Under the pieces are notes generated by a model. That model did not search any database, was not told the DNA's origin, and saw nothing but the letters and a program-made list of their open reading frames with translations. A program made the translations under genes and the position numbers. Below, in pieces: positions 43,894 to 55,140 of a stretch of 64,000 nt of DNA (positions are counted from its first letter, which is position 1; the number at the start of each line of letters is the position of its first letter). The stretch is from Streptomyces sp. SDr-06 (GTDB lineage: Bacteria > Actinomycetota > Actinomycetes > Streptomycetales > Streptomycetaceae), in assembly GCF_003324565.1 (NCBI RefSeq), contig NZ_QOLA01000031.1, positions 1 to 64,000 of the forward strand. Reading direction: 5' to 3'.

Positions 43894-44745
43894 TCAGTTG
43901 GCCATCCTGCGTTCCTTGACGGCCCGCCAGCGCTCCGTGAAGCGGCCGTACGCCTCCTCCGCGCCCGCGTCGTCACCGGCCCGCAGCGCGGCGATCCCCT
44001 CGGCCACATCGGCCGCCGAGCGGTCCGCCTCCAGACTGTCCCGTGAGAGCGCGTGCACGAGGCCGCCGTAGTCCAGCTCGACCAGCGAACGCGGATGGAA
44101 TTCCTCCAGCCAGCGTCCGACGTCCACCAGACCTTCGGTCAGCGGCCCCTCGTCGATGTGGTCCCGCAGCGTCCGCAGTGCCCTCGCGAGGCGGCGGCGC
44201 GCCTGGACCATCGGGGTTCGGTAGCGCAGCACGGGCGCGGTCGCGCCCTCACCTCGGGCATACTCGCGCTCTTCGTCCGAAAACACTGTGAACCAGCTCA
44301 CAGGAACGTGCCAAACACTGGTCAAGATCCAGGGCCGGGCGTCCGGGTTCCGCTCCCGCCAGCGCTCGTAGTCCGCCTCGGCCTGCCGGCGCACCACCGG
44401 AGGCAGCAGGGCGTCCAGGACCGGCTCGGGGAACTGGTCGGCGAGGCCCTCGAGCGCCTGCCAGCCGCGCAGCCGGGTCCGCCAGGGGCACACGCACACC
44501 ACCCCGTCGACCTCCGCCACGAACGCCTCCCCGCTCTCGTGCACCGGCACCGGGACGGGCGGGGTGGGCACCAAGTCGGCCAGCGCGCGCCGGAGTTCGT
44601 CCTGGGCACTGGGAGCGCGACCGCGCTCCGCGTAGCGCAGCCAGTGCCCGCGCTCGGGCTCGGGGAAGGCGGCAAGGGGCTCGTACACCCGCAGGTAGGA
44701 CGCGTACGGAACGAGCACCGAGGACACCACCGCCATGCCCCGCAT
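43894..44745 (-). CDS. Conserved hypothetical protein (bldC-vdh locus)
   Basis: About 283 residues from ATG 44743-44745; ATG 44734-44736 is an equally plausible start. Soluble, no signal peptide. Features such as YASYLRVYEPLAAFPEPE and WILTSVWHVPVSWFTVFSDEERE are typical of the protein between bldC and vdh in Streptomyces, from memory. No catalytic motif recognised. Divergent from vdh, 156 bases apart. Confidence 0.75.
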   Translation of the reverse strand: MRGMAVVSSVLVPYASYLRVYEPLAAFPEPERGHWLRYAERGRAPSAQDELRRALADLVPTPPVPVPVHESGEAFVAEVDGVVCVCPWRTRLRGWQALEGLADQFPEPVLDALLPPVVRRQAEADYERWRERNPDARPWILTSVWHVPVSWFTVFSDEEREYARGEGATAPVLRYRTPMVQARRRLARALRTLRDHIDEGPLTEGLVDVGRWLEEFHPRSLVELDYGGLVHALSRDSLEADRSAADVAEGIAALRAGDDAGAEEAYGRFTERWRAVKERRMAN

Positions 44746-44901
44746 CGTCCCACGGGCGCGCCCCCGTGTGCTCCCGGCGGGGGTGATCCTGAGCACTGCG
44801 CCTGATCTACGGGCGCGTAGGACTTAACCTGCTCCCGAACCAGGCCCGCCCCACCCGCACGCGGGCCGTCAACCACCGCTTCGTACTTGGGAGTCACCAC
44901 C

Positions 44902-45990
44902 GTGACCGATGTGACCGGAGCCGATGACGTACTGCACACCCTCTTCCGCTCCGACCAGGGCGGACACGAGCAGGTCGTGCTGTGCCAGGACCGAGCCACC
45001 GGGCTCAAGGCCGTCATCGCCATCCACTCCACCGCCCTGGGCCCGGCCCTGGGCGGCACGCGCTTCTACCCGTACGCGACCGAGGCGGAGGCCGTCGCCG
45101 ACGCCCTCAACCTGTCGCGCGGCATGTCGTACAAGAACGCCATGGCCGGGCTCGACCACGGTGGCGGCAAGGCCGTGATCATCGGTGACCCCGAGACGAT
45201 CAAGACGGAAGAACTCCTGCTCGCCTACGGCCGGTTCGTGGCCTCGCTCGGCGGGCGCTATGTGACGGCGTGCGACGTCGGCACCTACGTCGCCGACATG
45301 GACGTCGTGGCGCGCGCCTGCCAGTGGACGACCGGCCGCTCCCCCGAGAACGGCGGCGCGGGCGACTCGTCCGTGCTGACCGCCTTCGGCGTCTTCCAGG
45401 GCATGCGGGCCTCGGCCCAGCACCTGTGGGGCGACCCGACGCTGCGCGGCCGCAAGGTCGGCGTCGCGGGCGTCGGCAAGGTCGGCCGCCACCTCGTGGA
45501 GCACCTGCTCTCCGACGGCGCCGAGGTGGTGATCACGGACGTGCGCGAGGAATCGGTACGCCTCATCACGGACCTGCACCCCGAGGTCGCGGTCGCCGCC
45601 GACACGGAGGCGCTGATCCGCACCGAGGGGCTCGACATCTACGCGCCCTGCGCGCTCGGCGGCGCCCTGAACGACGAGAGCGTGCCGGTGCTCACCGCCA
45701 AGGTGGTGTGCGGAGCGGCCAACAACCAGCTCGCGCACCCGGGTGTGGAGAAGGACCTCGCGGACCGCGCGATCCTCTACGCGCCCGACTACGTCGTGAA
45801 CGCGGGTGGCGTGATCCAGGTGGCCGACGAGCTCCACGGCTTCGACTTCGACCGCTGCAAGGCCAAGGCCTCGAAGATCTTCGACACCACGCTGGCCATA
45901 TTCGCTCGTGCGAAGGAAGACGGCATTCCGCCGGCCGCCGCAGCCGACCGGATCGCCGAACAGCGCATGGCGGAGGCACGTCAACACTGA
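44902..45990 (+). CDS. vdh: Valine (branched-chain amino acid) dehydrogenase
   Basis: 362 residues. NAD-dependent oxidative deamination of valine, leucine and isoleucine to 2-oxo acids, which supplies acyl starters for branched fatty acids and polyketides. The substrate-binding loop with catalytic lysines (MSYKNAMAGLDHGGGKAVI, about 66-84) and Rossmann motif VGVAGVGKVG (about 180) are intact. GTG 44902 with GGGAG 8 nt upstream. The sequence matches the Streptomyces Vdh pattern closely. Confidence 0.95.
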   Translation: MTDVTGADDVLHTLFRSDQGGHEQVVLCQDRATGLKAVIAIHSTALGPALGGTRFYPYATEAEAVADALNLSRGMSYKNAMAGLDHGGGKAVIIGDPETIKTEELLLAYGRFVASLGGRYVTACDVGTYVADMDVVARACQWTTGRSPENGGAGDSSVLTAFGVFQGMRASAQHLWGDPTLRGRKVGVAGVGKVGRHLVEHLLSDGAEVVITDVREESVRLITDLHPEVAVAADTEALIRTEGLDIYAPCALGGALNDESVPVLTAKVVCGAANNQLAHPGVEKDLADRAILYAPDYVVNAGGVIQVADELHGFDFDRCKAKASKIFDTTLAIFARAKEDGIPPAAAADRIAEQRMAEARQH

Positions 45991-46004
45991 GCCCGTGAGG
46001 GACT

Positions 46005-46044
46005 CGCCGACCGGGCTGGGAGACATGACTCACGCCGGTCGGCG
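46005..46044 (+). terminator. Terminator of vdh
   Basis: 10-bp stem CGCCGACCGG/CCGGTCGGCG with a 20-base loop, 15 bases after the stop. Confidence 0.65.
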
Positions 46045-46186
46045 GGTCGGGGGCCAAGAAGAGGTTAAAATCGCGGTTGACCAGCGAGGACAGGGCTCTT
46101 TGTTGGTTCTGCCAAGTGGCGCGTCATGCGGGCGGCGTACCGTATGGCCGCGGAAGCAGGTACCGTTGAAGCCCTACGGACGCGGT

Positions 46187-46200
46187 CTCTCCATGGAGAG
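46187..46200. promoter_or_regulatory. 14-base perfect palindrome upstream of the DUF3073 gene
   Basis: CTCTCCATGGAGAG, 70 bases before the start; possible operator or RNA hairpin. Confidence 0.4.
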
Positions 46201-46270
46201 TCCGTTCCGGATCATGAACGCGTGTCAAGACTCTGGGGCCGTCGAGCCCCGTCACCGAGGGGGTCGAGCC

Positions 46271-46531
46271 ATGGGGCGCGGCCGGGCAAAGGCCAAGCAG
46301 ACGAAGGTCGCCCGCCAGCTGAAGTACAGCAGCGGCGGGACTGACCTGTCGCGTCTGGCCAACGAGCTGGGCGCATCTACTCCGAACCCGACAGTGAGCC
46401 AACCGCCGAACGCGGAGCCACTGGAGGACGACGAGGACGACCCGTATGCCCGCTATGCGGACCTGTACGGGAATGACGACGAGGACGAGGACGAAGAGTC
46501 CGGCCCGTCGTCGCAGCGCCGCGGCGCTTGA
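46271..46531 (+). CDS. DUF3073 family protein
   Basis: 86 residues, ATG 46271 with GAGGGGG 7 nt upstream. A basic N-terminus (GRGRAKAKQTKVARQLKYSS) is followed by an acidic tail (DDEDDPYARYADLYGNDDEDEDEE). This charge-split layout is typical of the actinobacterial DUF3073 family; function unknown, nucleic acid binding is possible. Confidence 0.85.
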   Translation: MGRGRAKAKQTKVARQLKYSSGGTDLSRLANELGASTPNPTVSQPPNAEPLEDDEDDPYARYADLYGNDDEDEDEESGPSSQRRGA

Positions 46532-46587
46532 CTTCGCTGATCCCGCTTTTCGCAGCAACGCACGTCTTCGCTGCTCTGAGCACACCG

Positions 46588-46619
46588 ACCCGGTCCGGGG
46601 CCTTAGCCCCAGACCGGGT
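46588..46619. terminator. Bidirectional terminator between DUF3073 gene and purM
   Basis: ACCCGGTC/GACCGGGT outer and GGGGC/GCCCC inner stem around CTTA. Confidence 0.75.
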
Positions 46620-46639
46620 TTCGTGCTGCCTGTAGCGGC

Positions 46640-47710
46640 CTACTTGGCGTAGTCGCCGGTGAGCTCGGCGCCGTCGCGGTGGTCCCCACGCTCCAGGATC
46701 TCCCCGGCGACCCAGGCGTCCACGCCCCGGTCCGCGAGGGTCTGGAGCGCGACGTCGACCGATTCCTCCGGAACGATCGCCATCATGCCGACGCCCATGT
46801 TGAGCGTCTTCTCCAGTTCGAGCCGCTCCACGTCGCCCGCCCTGCCGACGAGGTCGAAGACCGCGCCCGGCGTCCAGGTCGAACGGTCGACCGTGGCGTG
46901 CAGGTGGTCGGGGATGACCCGGGCCAGGTTGTTGGCAAGACCGCCGCCCGTGATGTGGCTGAAACCGTGCACCTCGGTGGTGCGGGTCAGGGCCAGGCAG
47001 TCGAGCGAGTAGATCTTGGTGGGCTCCAGGAGCTCCTCGCCGAGCGTGCGGCCGAACTCCTCGACCTCCTGCTCCAGCGTCATCCCGGCCCGGTCGAACA
47101 CCACATGACGGACGAGTGAGTACCCGTTCGAGTGAAGACCGGAGGACGCCATGGCGATGACCGCGTCGCCCTCGCGGATCCGGTCCGCGCCCAGGAGCCG
47201 GTCGTACTCGACCACGCCGGTGCCGGCGCCCGCGACGTCGAAGTCGTCGGGGCCGAGCAGGCCCGGGTGCTCGGCGGTCTCGCCGCCCACCAGCGCGCAG
47301 CCCGCCAGGACACAGCCTTCGGCGATGCCCTTCACGATGGCCGCGACCCGCTCGGGGTGCACCTTGCCGACGCAGATGTAGTCGGTCATGAACAGCGGCT
47401 CGGCACCGCACACGACCAGGTCGTCGACGACCATGCCGACGAGGTCGTGGCCGATGGTGTCGTACACGCCCATCCGGCGGGCGAGGTCGACCTTCGTGCC
47501 GACGCCGTCGGTGGCCGAGGCCAGCAGCGGGCGCTCGTAGCGCTTGAGGGCGGAGGCGTCGAAGAGTCCGGCGAAACCGCCGAGGCCGCCCAGGACCTCG
47601 GGGCGCTTCGTCTTCTTCACCCACTCCTTCATCAGCTCGACGGCGCGGTCGCCCGCCTCGATGTCAACGCCCGCGGCTGCGTAGCTGGCACCGGTGGTCT
47701 CAGATGGCAT
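46640..47710 (-). CDS. purM: Phosphoribosylformylglycinamidine cyclo-ligase
   Basis: 356 residues. Fifth step of de novo purine synthesis: ATP-dependent closure of FGAM to AIR. Characteristic SATDGVGTKVDLARRMG (about 64-80), DLVVCGAEPLFMTDYI and GGETAEHPG motifs. Downstream of purF by 34 bases in the same direction, forming a purF-purM operon. ATG start lacks a strong ribosome site. Confidence 0.95.
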   Translation of the reverse strand: MPSETTGASYAAAGVDIEAGDRAVELMKEWVKKTKRPEVLGGLGGFAGLFDASALKRYERPLLASATDGVGTKVDLARRMGVYDTIGHDLVGMVVDDLVVCGAEPLFMTDYICVGKVHPERVAAIVKGIAEGCVLAGCALVGGETAEHPGLLGPDDFDVAGAGTGVVEYDRLLGADRIREGDAVIAMASSGLHSNGYSLVRHVVFDRAGMTLEQEVEEFGRTLGEELLEPTKIYSLDCLALTRTTEVHGFSHITGGGLANNLARVIPDHLHATVDRSTWTPGAVFDLVGRAGDVERLELEKTLNMGVGMMAIVPEESVDVALQTLADRGVDAWVAGEILERGDHRDGAELTGDYAK

Positions 47711-47744
47711 GGCTCGGAGAACTTTCGTGTCGTACTGCAGGGTC

Positions 47745-49271
47745 TTACGGGCGGCGCAGGGCGTCGGCGGCCGCGGTCGCGGCGGGGCCGGAGGCCAGCT
47801 CGGACTCCAGGAGCTGCTTGCCGAGCAGCTCCGGGTCGGGGAGCTCCATCGGGTACACGCCGTCGAAGCAGGCGCGGCAGAGGTCGTCCTTGGGGATCGT
47901 CGTCGCCTCGATCATCGCGTCGGTCGAGATGTACGAGAGCGAGTCGGCGCCCAGGGACGTGCCGATCTCCTCGATGGTCATGCCGTTGGCGATCAGCTCC
48001 GCGCGGGTCGCGAAGTCGATGCCGAAGAAGCAGGGCCACTTCACCGGCGGCGACGAGATCCGGATGTGGACCTCGGCGGCGCCCGCCTCGCGGAGCATCT
48101 TCACCAGCGCGCGCTGGGTGTTGCCGCGGACGATCGAGTCGTCGACGACCACCAGGCGCTTGCCGCGGATGACTTCCTTCAGCGGGTTCAGTTTGAGCCG
48201 GATGCCGAGCTGGCGGATGGTCTGCGAGGGCTGGATGAACGTACGGCCCACATAGGCGTTCTTCACCAGGCCCGAGCCGTACGGGATGCCACTGGCCTCC
48301 GCGTATCCGATGGCGGCGGGGGTGCCGGACTCCGGAGTCGCTATCACCAGGTCGGCCTCGACCGGTGCTTCCTTGGCGAGTTTCCGGCCCATCTCCACGC
48401 GGGAGAGGTAGACGTTCCGGCCCGCGATGTCGGTGTCCGGGCGCGCCAGGTAGACGTACTCGAAGACACAGCCCTTGGGCTTCGCTTCTGCGAATCGGGA
48501 GGTGCGCAGGCCGTTCTCGTCGATGGCGACGAGCTCGCCCGGCTCGATCTCGCGGACGAAGCTGGCGCCGCAGATGTCGAGAGCGGCGCTCTCCGACGCG
48601 ACGACCCAGCCGCGCTCCAGGCGGCCGAGCACCAGCGGGCGGATGCCCTGCGGGTCGCGGGCGCAGTACAGCGTCTGCTCGTCCATGAAGACCAGCGAGA
48701 AGGCGCCCCGCACCTGGGGAAGGACCTTGGCGGCCGCTTCCTCGACGGTCAGCGGCTTGCCGTCGTCGTCCGTCTGGCCCGCGAGCAGCGCGGTGACCAG
48801 GTCGGTGTCGTTGGTGGCGGCGAGCTGGGTGGCCCGGCCGTTCTCCTTGGGCAGCTCGGCGACGAGCTCCGCGAGCTGCGCGGTGTTCACCAGGTTGCCG
48901 TTGTGGCCGAGCGCGATCGAGCCGTGGGCGGTTGCCCGGAAGGTCGGCTGAGCGTTCTCCCACACGGAGGCACCCGTGGTCGAGTAGCGGGCGTGACCGA
49001 CCGCGATATGACCCTGGAGGGAACCCAGCGAGGTTTCGTCGAAGACCTGGGAGACAAGTCCCATGTCCTTGAAGACGAGGATCTGGGAGCCATTGCTGAC
49101 CGCGATGCCCGCGGATTCCTGGCCCCGATGTTGGAGGGCGTAGAGCCCGAAGTAAGTGAGCTTCGCGACCTCTTCACCCGGAGCCCAGACACCGAAGACG
49201 CCGCAAGCGTCCTGGGGGCCCTTCTCACCGGGGAGCAGGTCGTGGTTGAGTCGTCCGTCACCACGTGGCAC
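47745..49271 (-). CDS. purF: Amidophosphoribosyltransferase
   Basis: 508 residues from GTG 49269-49271. First committed step: PRPP plus glutamine to phosphoribosylamine. A 22-residue propeptide precedes the catalytic Cys23 (DACGVFGVWAP), which becomes the N-terminal nucleophile. PRPP loop VVVDDSIVRGNTQ and cluster-ligand cysteines are present. -10 TACACT (49284-49279) lies 7 nt before the GTG with -35 TCGGAC at 17 bases, so the transcript is probably leaderless. Longer open frame to 49457 is not believed. Confidence 0.95.
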   Translation of the reverse strand: MPRGDGRLNHDLLPGEKGPQDACGVFGVWAPGEEVAKLTYFGLYALQHRGQESAGIAVSNGSQILVFKDMGLVSQVFDETSLGSLQGHIAVGHARYSTTGASVWENAQPTFRATAHGSIALGHNGNLVNTAQLAELVAELPKENGRATQLAATNDTDLVTALLAGQTDDDGKPLTVEEAAAKVLPQVRGAFSLVFMDEQTLYCARDPQGIRPLVLGRLERGWVVASESAALDICGASFVREIEPGELVAIDENGLRTSRFAEAKPKGCVFEYVYLARPDTDIAGRNVYLSRVEMGRKLAKEAPVEADLVIATPESGTPAAIGYAEASGIPYGSGLVKNAYVGRTFIQPSQTIRQLGIRLKLNPLKEVIRGKRLVVVDDSIVRGNTQRALVKMLREAGAAEVHIRISSPPVKWPCFFGIDFATRAELIANGMTIEEIGTSLGADSLSYISTDAMIEATTIPKDDLCRACFDGVYPMELPDPELLGKQLLESELASGPAATAAADALRRP

Positions 49272-49575
49272 GCCACCGAGTGTAGGCGAGATCGACCACT
49301 GGTCCGAATTGGGGATACGGACAGCTCGGCACCCCGCCCGCTTTTGTAGCTTTCGCGCCTCGGCCTTCCACGGCGTCTCCCCGTCGGCCTCTCGACCACG
49401 TCCCCGCAGGTCGGATCGGGTGTCCCCGGACGGCTCGCGGTGTTCGCGACCGCGCACGGGGCCGGATGCGCGGCCGTCCCGAGTGTGACGGAGTTCGCTT
49501 CGCGCCCGGCCCCGGGGTGGCGAGCGGGTGGGTGCGCGTGTGCGGTGCGTGAGCGCGGGCGCGCGGGCGCCCCGG
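49272..49575. other. Intergenic region between the META gene and purF
   Basis: About 300 bases; apart from the purF promoter nothing specific was seen. Confidence 0.4.
49279..49307 (-). promoter_or_regulatory. purF promoter
   Basis: -35 TCGGAC (49307-49302), 17-base spacer, -10 TACACT (49284-49279). Confidence 0.55.
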
Positions 49576-50058
49576 TCAGTTCGCGCTCGCTGACAGGCCC
49601 TTGCCGCCGGGGGTGGCGGTGAGGATCAGCGTGCGGTGCTCCACCCGGTAGCCGACCGTGCCCTTGAGGACGTCCAGCACCGCCCGCTCCAGCTCCATCG
49701 CGGGGCCGTCGCACATCATCCGGGTCGAGCCGAGCACGCCGAAGGTGATGGTGTGTCCCTCCTCGGAGACCACCGCCGCACCGCCGACGGCGTTGCAGCC
49801 GGCGCTGCCCTGGACCTGCCCGTCCTTGCCGAAGACCAGATGCGCCTTTCCGGCGGTGCCGTCCGGAAGCGGCCGGGAGACGTCCGCGTCACGGAGCGCG
49901 TTCACGGTCCACCTGGTGCCGGTGAGTGGGGCGACCGGCTCGGCGGGCCGCACCCTGGTCCGCGGTGGGGTGGGCGCGCCCGCGTCGCAGGCGGCGAGGA
50001 CGAGCAGCCCGGCGAGGACGGCCGTGGTGGTGCGGAGCCCGCGTCCCGGCTTTCCCAT
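49576..50058 (-). CDS. META-domain lipoprotein
   Basis: 160 residues from ATG 50056-50058. Signal peptide with lipobox VLAACDAG, then one META domain (TGTRWTVNALRD, GQVQGSAGCNAVGG, ITFGVLGSTRMMCDGPAMELE). META/HslJ domains occur in envelope stress and heat-shock proteins; no catalytic role known. GTG 50115 is an in-frame alternative start. Confidence 0.8.
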   Translation of the reverse strand: MGKPGRGLRTTTAVLAGLLVLAACDAGAPTPPRTRVRPAEPVAPLTGTRWTVNALRDADVSRPLPDGTAGKAHLVFGKDGQVQGSAGCNAVGGAAVVSEEGHTITFGVLGSTRMMCDGPAMELERAVLDVLKGTVGYRVEHRTLILTATPGGKGLSASAN

Positions 50059-50179
50059 GCCGATCGGACGGGCCGGACCGGGCCCCGGTTCCCCGGCCGG
50101 TGACCGTACGGCCACGACGCCGGGGCCGTCGCGCTCTCCGTACGTCCACGCAGCCCCCGCGACCGCGGTCCCCGGGCGG

Positions 50180-50977
50180 CTACGACATCACCGGCAGCAC
50201 CGCCGACAGGTCCGCCCGCTCGCCGCTCGCCGCGGCCTTCGCCGACTCCAGCGCCTCGGCCCAGCCCGTGCGGCCGGTGGCGAGGCGGATCCAGGTGAGG
50301 GGGTCGGTCTCGACGACGTTCGGCGGGGTGCCCCGGGTGTGCTTGGGGCCGGCCACGCACTGGACCACCGCGTAGGGCGGGATCCGCACCTCGACCGAGC
50401 CGCCGGGCGCCTTCACGGCGAGCGCGTCGGCGAGCAGCCGGGTGCACGCGGCGAGCGCCTGCCGGTCGTGGGGGACGGCCAGTTCGGGCACCGCGTGGTT
50501 CAAGTCGTCGGTGTGGACGGTGAGTTCGACGGTCCGGGTCACCACGACGTCGGCGAAGGTCATCGCGCCGAACCGGGTCGGCATGAGGCGGGTGTCGGCC
50601 GTGCTCGCGAAGAGCTCGGCGGTGCGGGCGGCCCGCTCCTCGTACAGCGCGTCGAGATCGGTGACCGAAGCCGCCAACTCCCTGGTGCCATCGGATACTT
50701 GACCGGCGACGTCCGCGGTGCGGAAGGGCCACTCCAGGAGCGCCACCTCCTGCTTGAGCGGCTCGGCCTCGGCGAGGTAGCGGTCCAGCATGCCGAGCGC
50801 CATGGTCAGGTGCACGGCGAGTTCGCGCACCGTCCAGTCGCCGAGCCGGGTGGGCCGGGCGAGCTGCTCGGGCGTGAGCGTGCGGACGGCTTCGCGTACG
50901 AGGGCGAACTGGGCGAGGACGGCGGCCCGGGTCTTCGCCGGGTCGTATCTGCGGGTGCGCTTGCTGGCCGGGGGCAT
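50180..50977 (-). CDS. Maleylpyruvate isomerase family (mycothiol-dependent type) protein
   Basis: 265 residues. N-terminal DinB/MDMPI fold with metal-ligand positions near TVRELAVHLTMALGMLDRY and VTRTVELTVHTDDLN, plus an SCP-like C-terminal part. The family includes mycothiol-dependent isomerases and DNA-damage proteins. Substrate unknown. -10 TAGGCT (50990-50985) lies 7 nt before ATG 50977, suggesting a leaderless mRNA. Confidence 0.75.
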   Translation of the reverse strand: MPPASKRTRRYDPAKTRAAVLAQFALVREAVRTLTPEQLARPTRLGDWTVRELAVHLTMALGMLDRYLAEAEPLKQEVALLEWPFRTADVAGQVSDGTRELAASVTDLDALYEERAARTAELFASTADTRLMPTRFGAMTFADVVVTRTVELTVHTDDLNHAVPELAVPHDRQALAACTRLLADALAVKAPGGSVEVRIPPYAVVQCVAGPKHTRGTPPNVVETDPLTWIRLATGRTGWAEALESAKAAASGERADLSAVLPVMS

Positions 50978-51146
50978 GAAGGCGAGCCTACGCCGGGTCG
51001 GGGCGGCTCCCCCGACCGTCTTCGACCTGCACGAACGCTGCTCGGCACGCTCCACGGCATCGGCCGACCCAGCGGGCGGCCTCGCCGCCGGGCCCCCGCA
51101 CCACGGCCGACCGGCCGAGCACCGCGAACACGTCGCTGCCCGAACG

Positions 51147-51186
51147 CTCATCGGCCCCGCACCCCCAGGGGTGCAGGGCCGATGAG
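51147..51186 (-). terminator. Terminator of purL
   Basis: About 19-bp stem (CTCATCGGCCC ... GGGCCGATGAG) with one mismatch, 12 bases after the purL stop. Confidence 0.8.
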
Positions 51187-51197
51187 TTGGCGTACGC

Positions 51198-53443
<2,246 letters not shown>

Positions 53444-53447
<4 letters not shown>

Positions 53448-54127
53448 GAGGCGTTGACCAGCTTCTTGAGGATCGAAGTGAAGAATCCGAGACCGTCGGT
53501 ACGACCCGTACCGATCAGCGGCTCCACGGCGTGCTCGGGGTGCGGCATCAGGCCGACGACGTTTCCGGCGGCGTTGGTGATGCCGGCGATGTCACGGAGC
53601 GAGCCGTTGGGGTTCAGGTCCAGGTAGCGGAACGCGACCCGGCCCTCGGCCTCCAGCTCGTCCAGCGTGCGCTCGTCGGCGACGTACCGGCCGTCCATGT
53701 TCTTCAGCGGGACCTGGATCTCCTGGCCCGCCTCGTAGTCGGCGGTCCAGGCCGTCTCCGCGTTCTCCACCCGCAGCTTCTGCTCGCGGCAGATGAAGTG
53801 CAGGTGGTTGTTGCGGAGCATGGCGCCCGGCAGCAGGTGCGACTCGGTGAGGATCTGGAAGCCGTTGCAGATGCCGAGGACCGGCAGACCGGCCTTCGCC
53901 TGCTCGATGACGGTCTCCATCACCGGCGAGAACCGGGAGATGGCGCCGGCCCGCAGGTAGTCGCCGTAGGAGAAACCACCGGCGAGGACGACCGCGTCGA
54001 CCTGCTTGAGGTCCTTGTCGCGGTGCCAGAGCGAGACCGGCTCGGCGCCCGCGATGCGGACGGCCCGCAGACTGTCCCGGTCGTCGAGCGTGCCGGGGAA
54101 GGTCACAACGCCGATACGCGCAGTCAC
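53444..54127 (-). CDS. purQ: Phosphoribosylformylglycinamidine synthase, glutaminase subunit
   Basis: 227 residues. Class I glutamine amidotransferase with nucleophile in LGICNGFQIL, and His-Glu pair in LMPHPEHAVE. GTG 54125-54127 overlaps the purS stop (GTGA), and its own stop overlaps purL, so all three genes are translationally coupled. Confidence 0.95.
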
Positions 54128-54378
54128 TTGGACTGCTCCTCGACCTTGACGGTGAAGTCTTCGATGACGGTGTTGGCGAGGAAGGTCTCGGCCATCTCGT
54201 GGATGCGGGCGAGAGCGGCCTCGTCGACCGGCCCCTCGACCTCGAGCTCGAAACGCTTTCCCTGACGTACGTCGCCGATCCCCTCGAAGCCGAGACGGGG
54301 CAGTGCGCGCTGCACCGCCTGTCCCTGCGGGTCGAGGATTTCCGGCTTGAGCATGACGTCGACTACGACGCGTGCCAC
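54124..54378 (-). CDS. purS: Phosphoribosylformylglycinamidine synthase, PurS subunit
   Basis: 84 residues, ARVVVDVMLKPEILDPQGQA to the stop; the small bridging subunit of the FGAM synthase complex. GTG 54376-54378 is preferred because GGGAG lies 5 nt upstream; GTG 54384 is 2 codons earlier. Confidence 0.93.
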   Translation of the reverse strand: MARVVVDVMLKPEILDPQGQAVQRALPRLGFEGIGDVRQGKRFELEVEGPVDEAALARIHEMAETFLANTVIEDFTVKVEEQSK

Positions 54379-54699
54379 TGGCACTCCCGGTGTGGTGTGG
54401 TGCGAAGGCGGTTCCCTCAGAGTACCCGCCCGGAAAATCTACGCGGGTAGATATCGCTAACGCCTGATCACGTTCCGGTTTCGGCCGCGACAACGCGTGG
54501 GAAAAATCCCGAGAAAAAGTCGCCGAAGTCATTGCGCCGGGACACGCTGATGCAATTGGCTGGGCTTCACATTGCAATGGGTGTCGCTGTACAAAGGAAT
54601 CCCAGCGAAAACCACATTGCTCCATAACAGCCGGAAGGCCGGTATCGCCGCACGTCAGGCACGTGGGAGTGGCGATGCCGTAGGAAGGATCCGATATCC
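54379..54699. other. Divergent purSQL / lsr2-like intergenic region
   Basis: 320 bases. A pur promoter -10 TACTCT at 54424-54419 (minus) with palindrome ATCTAC-GCGG-GTAGAT (54437-54452) where its -35 should be. The lsr2-side half (54480-54640) is unusually AT-rich for this genome, with A-tracts and inverted TGCAAT/ATTGCA arms. Confidence 0.6.
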
Positions 54700-55017
54700 G
54701 TGGCTCAGCGCGTAGTGGTCACACTCTCCGATGACATCGACGGCGGAGAAGCGGCGGAAACGGTCATGTTCGGCCTGGACGGAAAGGTCTACGAGATCGA
54801 CCTCAATCCCGCCAATGCAAAGAAACTGCGCAAGGCGCTCGCGCCTTACGTGACGGCGGGCCGGAAGCACGCGAAGTCCGGGAAGACGTTCCGGCACACG
54901 CCCGTCGCGCCCGACCCGGCGGCCGTCCGCGCCTGGGCCCGCTCCCACAAGATGGACGTGCCGGCCCGCGGCCGGATCCCGAAGAAGGTCTACGAGGCCT
55001 TCGCGGAGGCGAGCTGA
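54700..55017 (+). CDS. lsrL: Lsr2-family nucleoid-associated protein (LsrL paralogue)
   Basis: 105 residues. N-terminal dimerisation domain (QRVVVTLSDDIDGGEAAETV to KLRKALAPYV) and C-terminal AT-hook-like DNA-binding part ending ARGRIPKKVYEAF. Lsr2 proteins silence AT-rich and foreign DNA, including antibiotic clusters. Streptomyces has two; the purSQL neighbourhood is the LsrL one as I recall. GTG 54700, GGAAGG upstream. Confidence 0.9.
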   Translation: MAQRVVVTLSDDIDGGEAAETVMFGLDGKVYEIDLNPANAKKLRKALAPYVTAGRKHAKSGKTFRHTPVAPDPAAVRAWARSHKMDVPARGRIPKKVYEAFAEAS

Positions 55018-55060
55018 CCCCCCGTCCGGGGCGGTCCTGCGGCCGCCCCGGACACCGGAG

Positions 55061-55091
55061 TTGCACACCCCCCCTGCTGATCAGCTAGAGT
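55061..55091 (+). promoter_or_regulatory. Promoter of tRNA-Gly (UCC)
   Basis: -35 TTGCAC (55061-55066), 19-base spacer, -10 TAGAGT (55086-55091), the same -10 as the rrn leader. Confidence 0.5.
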
Positions 55092-55140
55092 CTGGAGCAC
55101 GCCGAGGGGCAAGGCCGAAAGGCCCGGTCCACCGGAGCGT

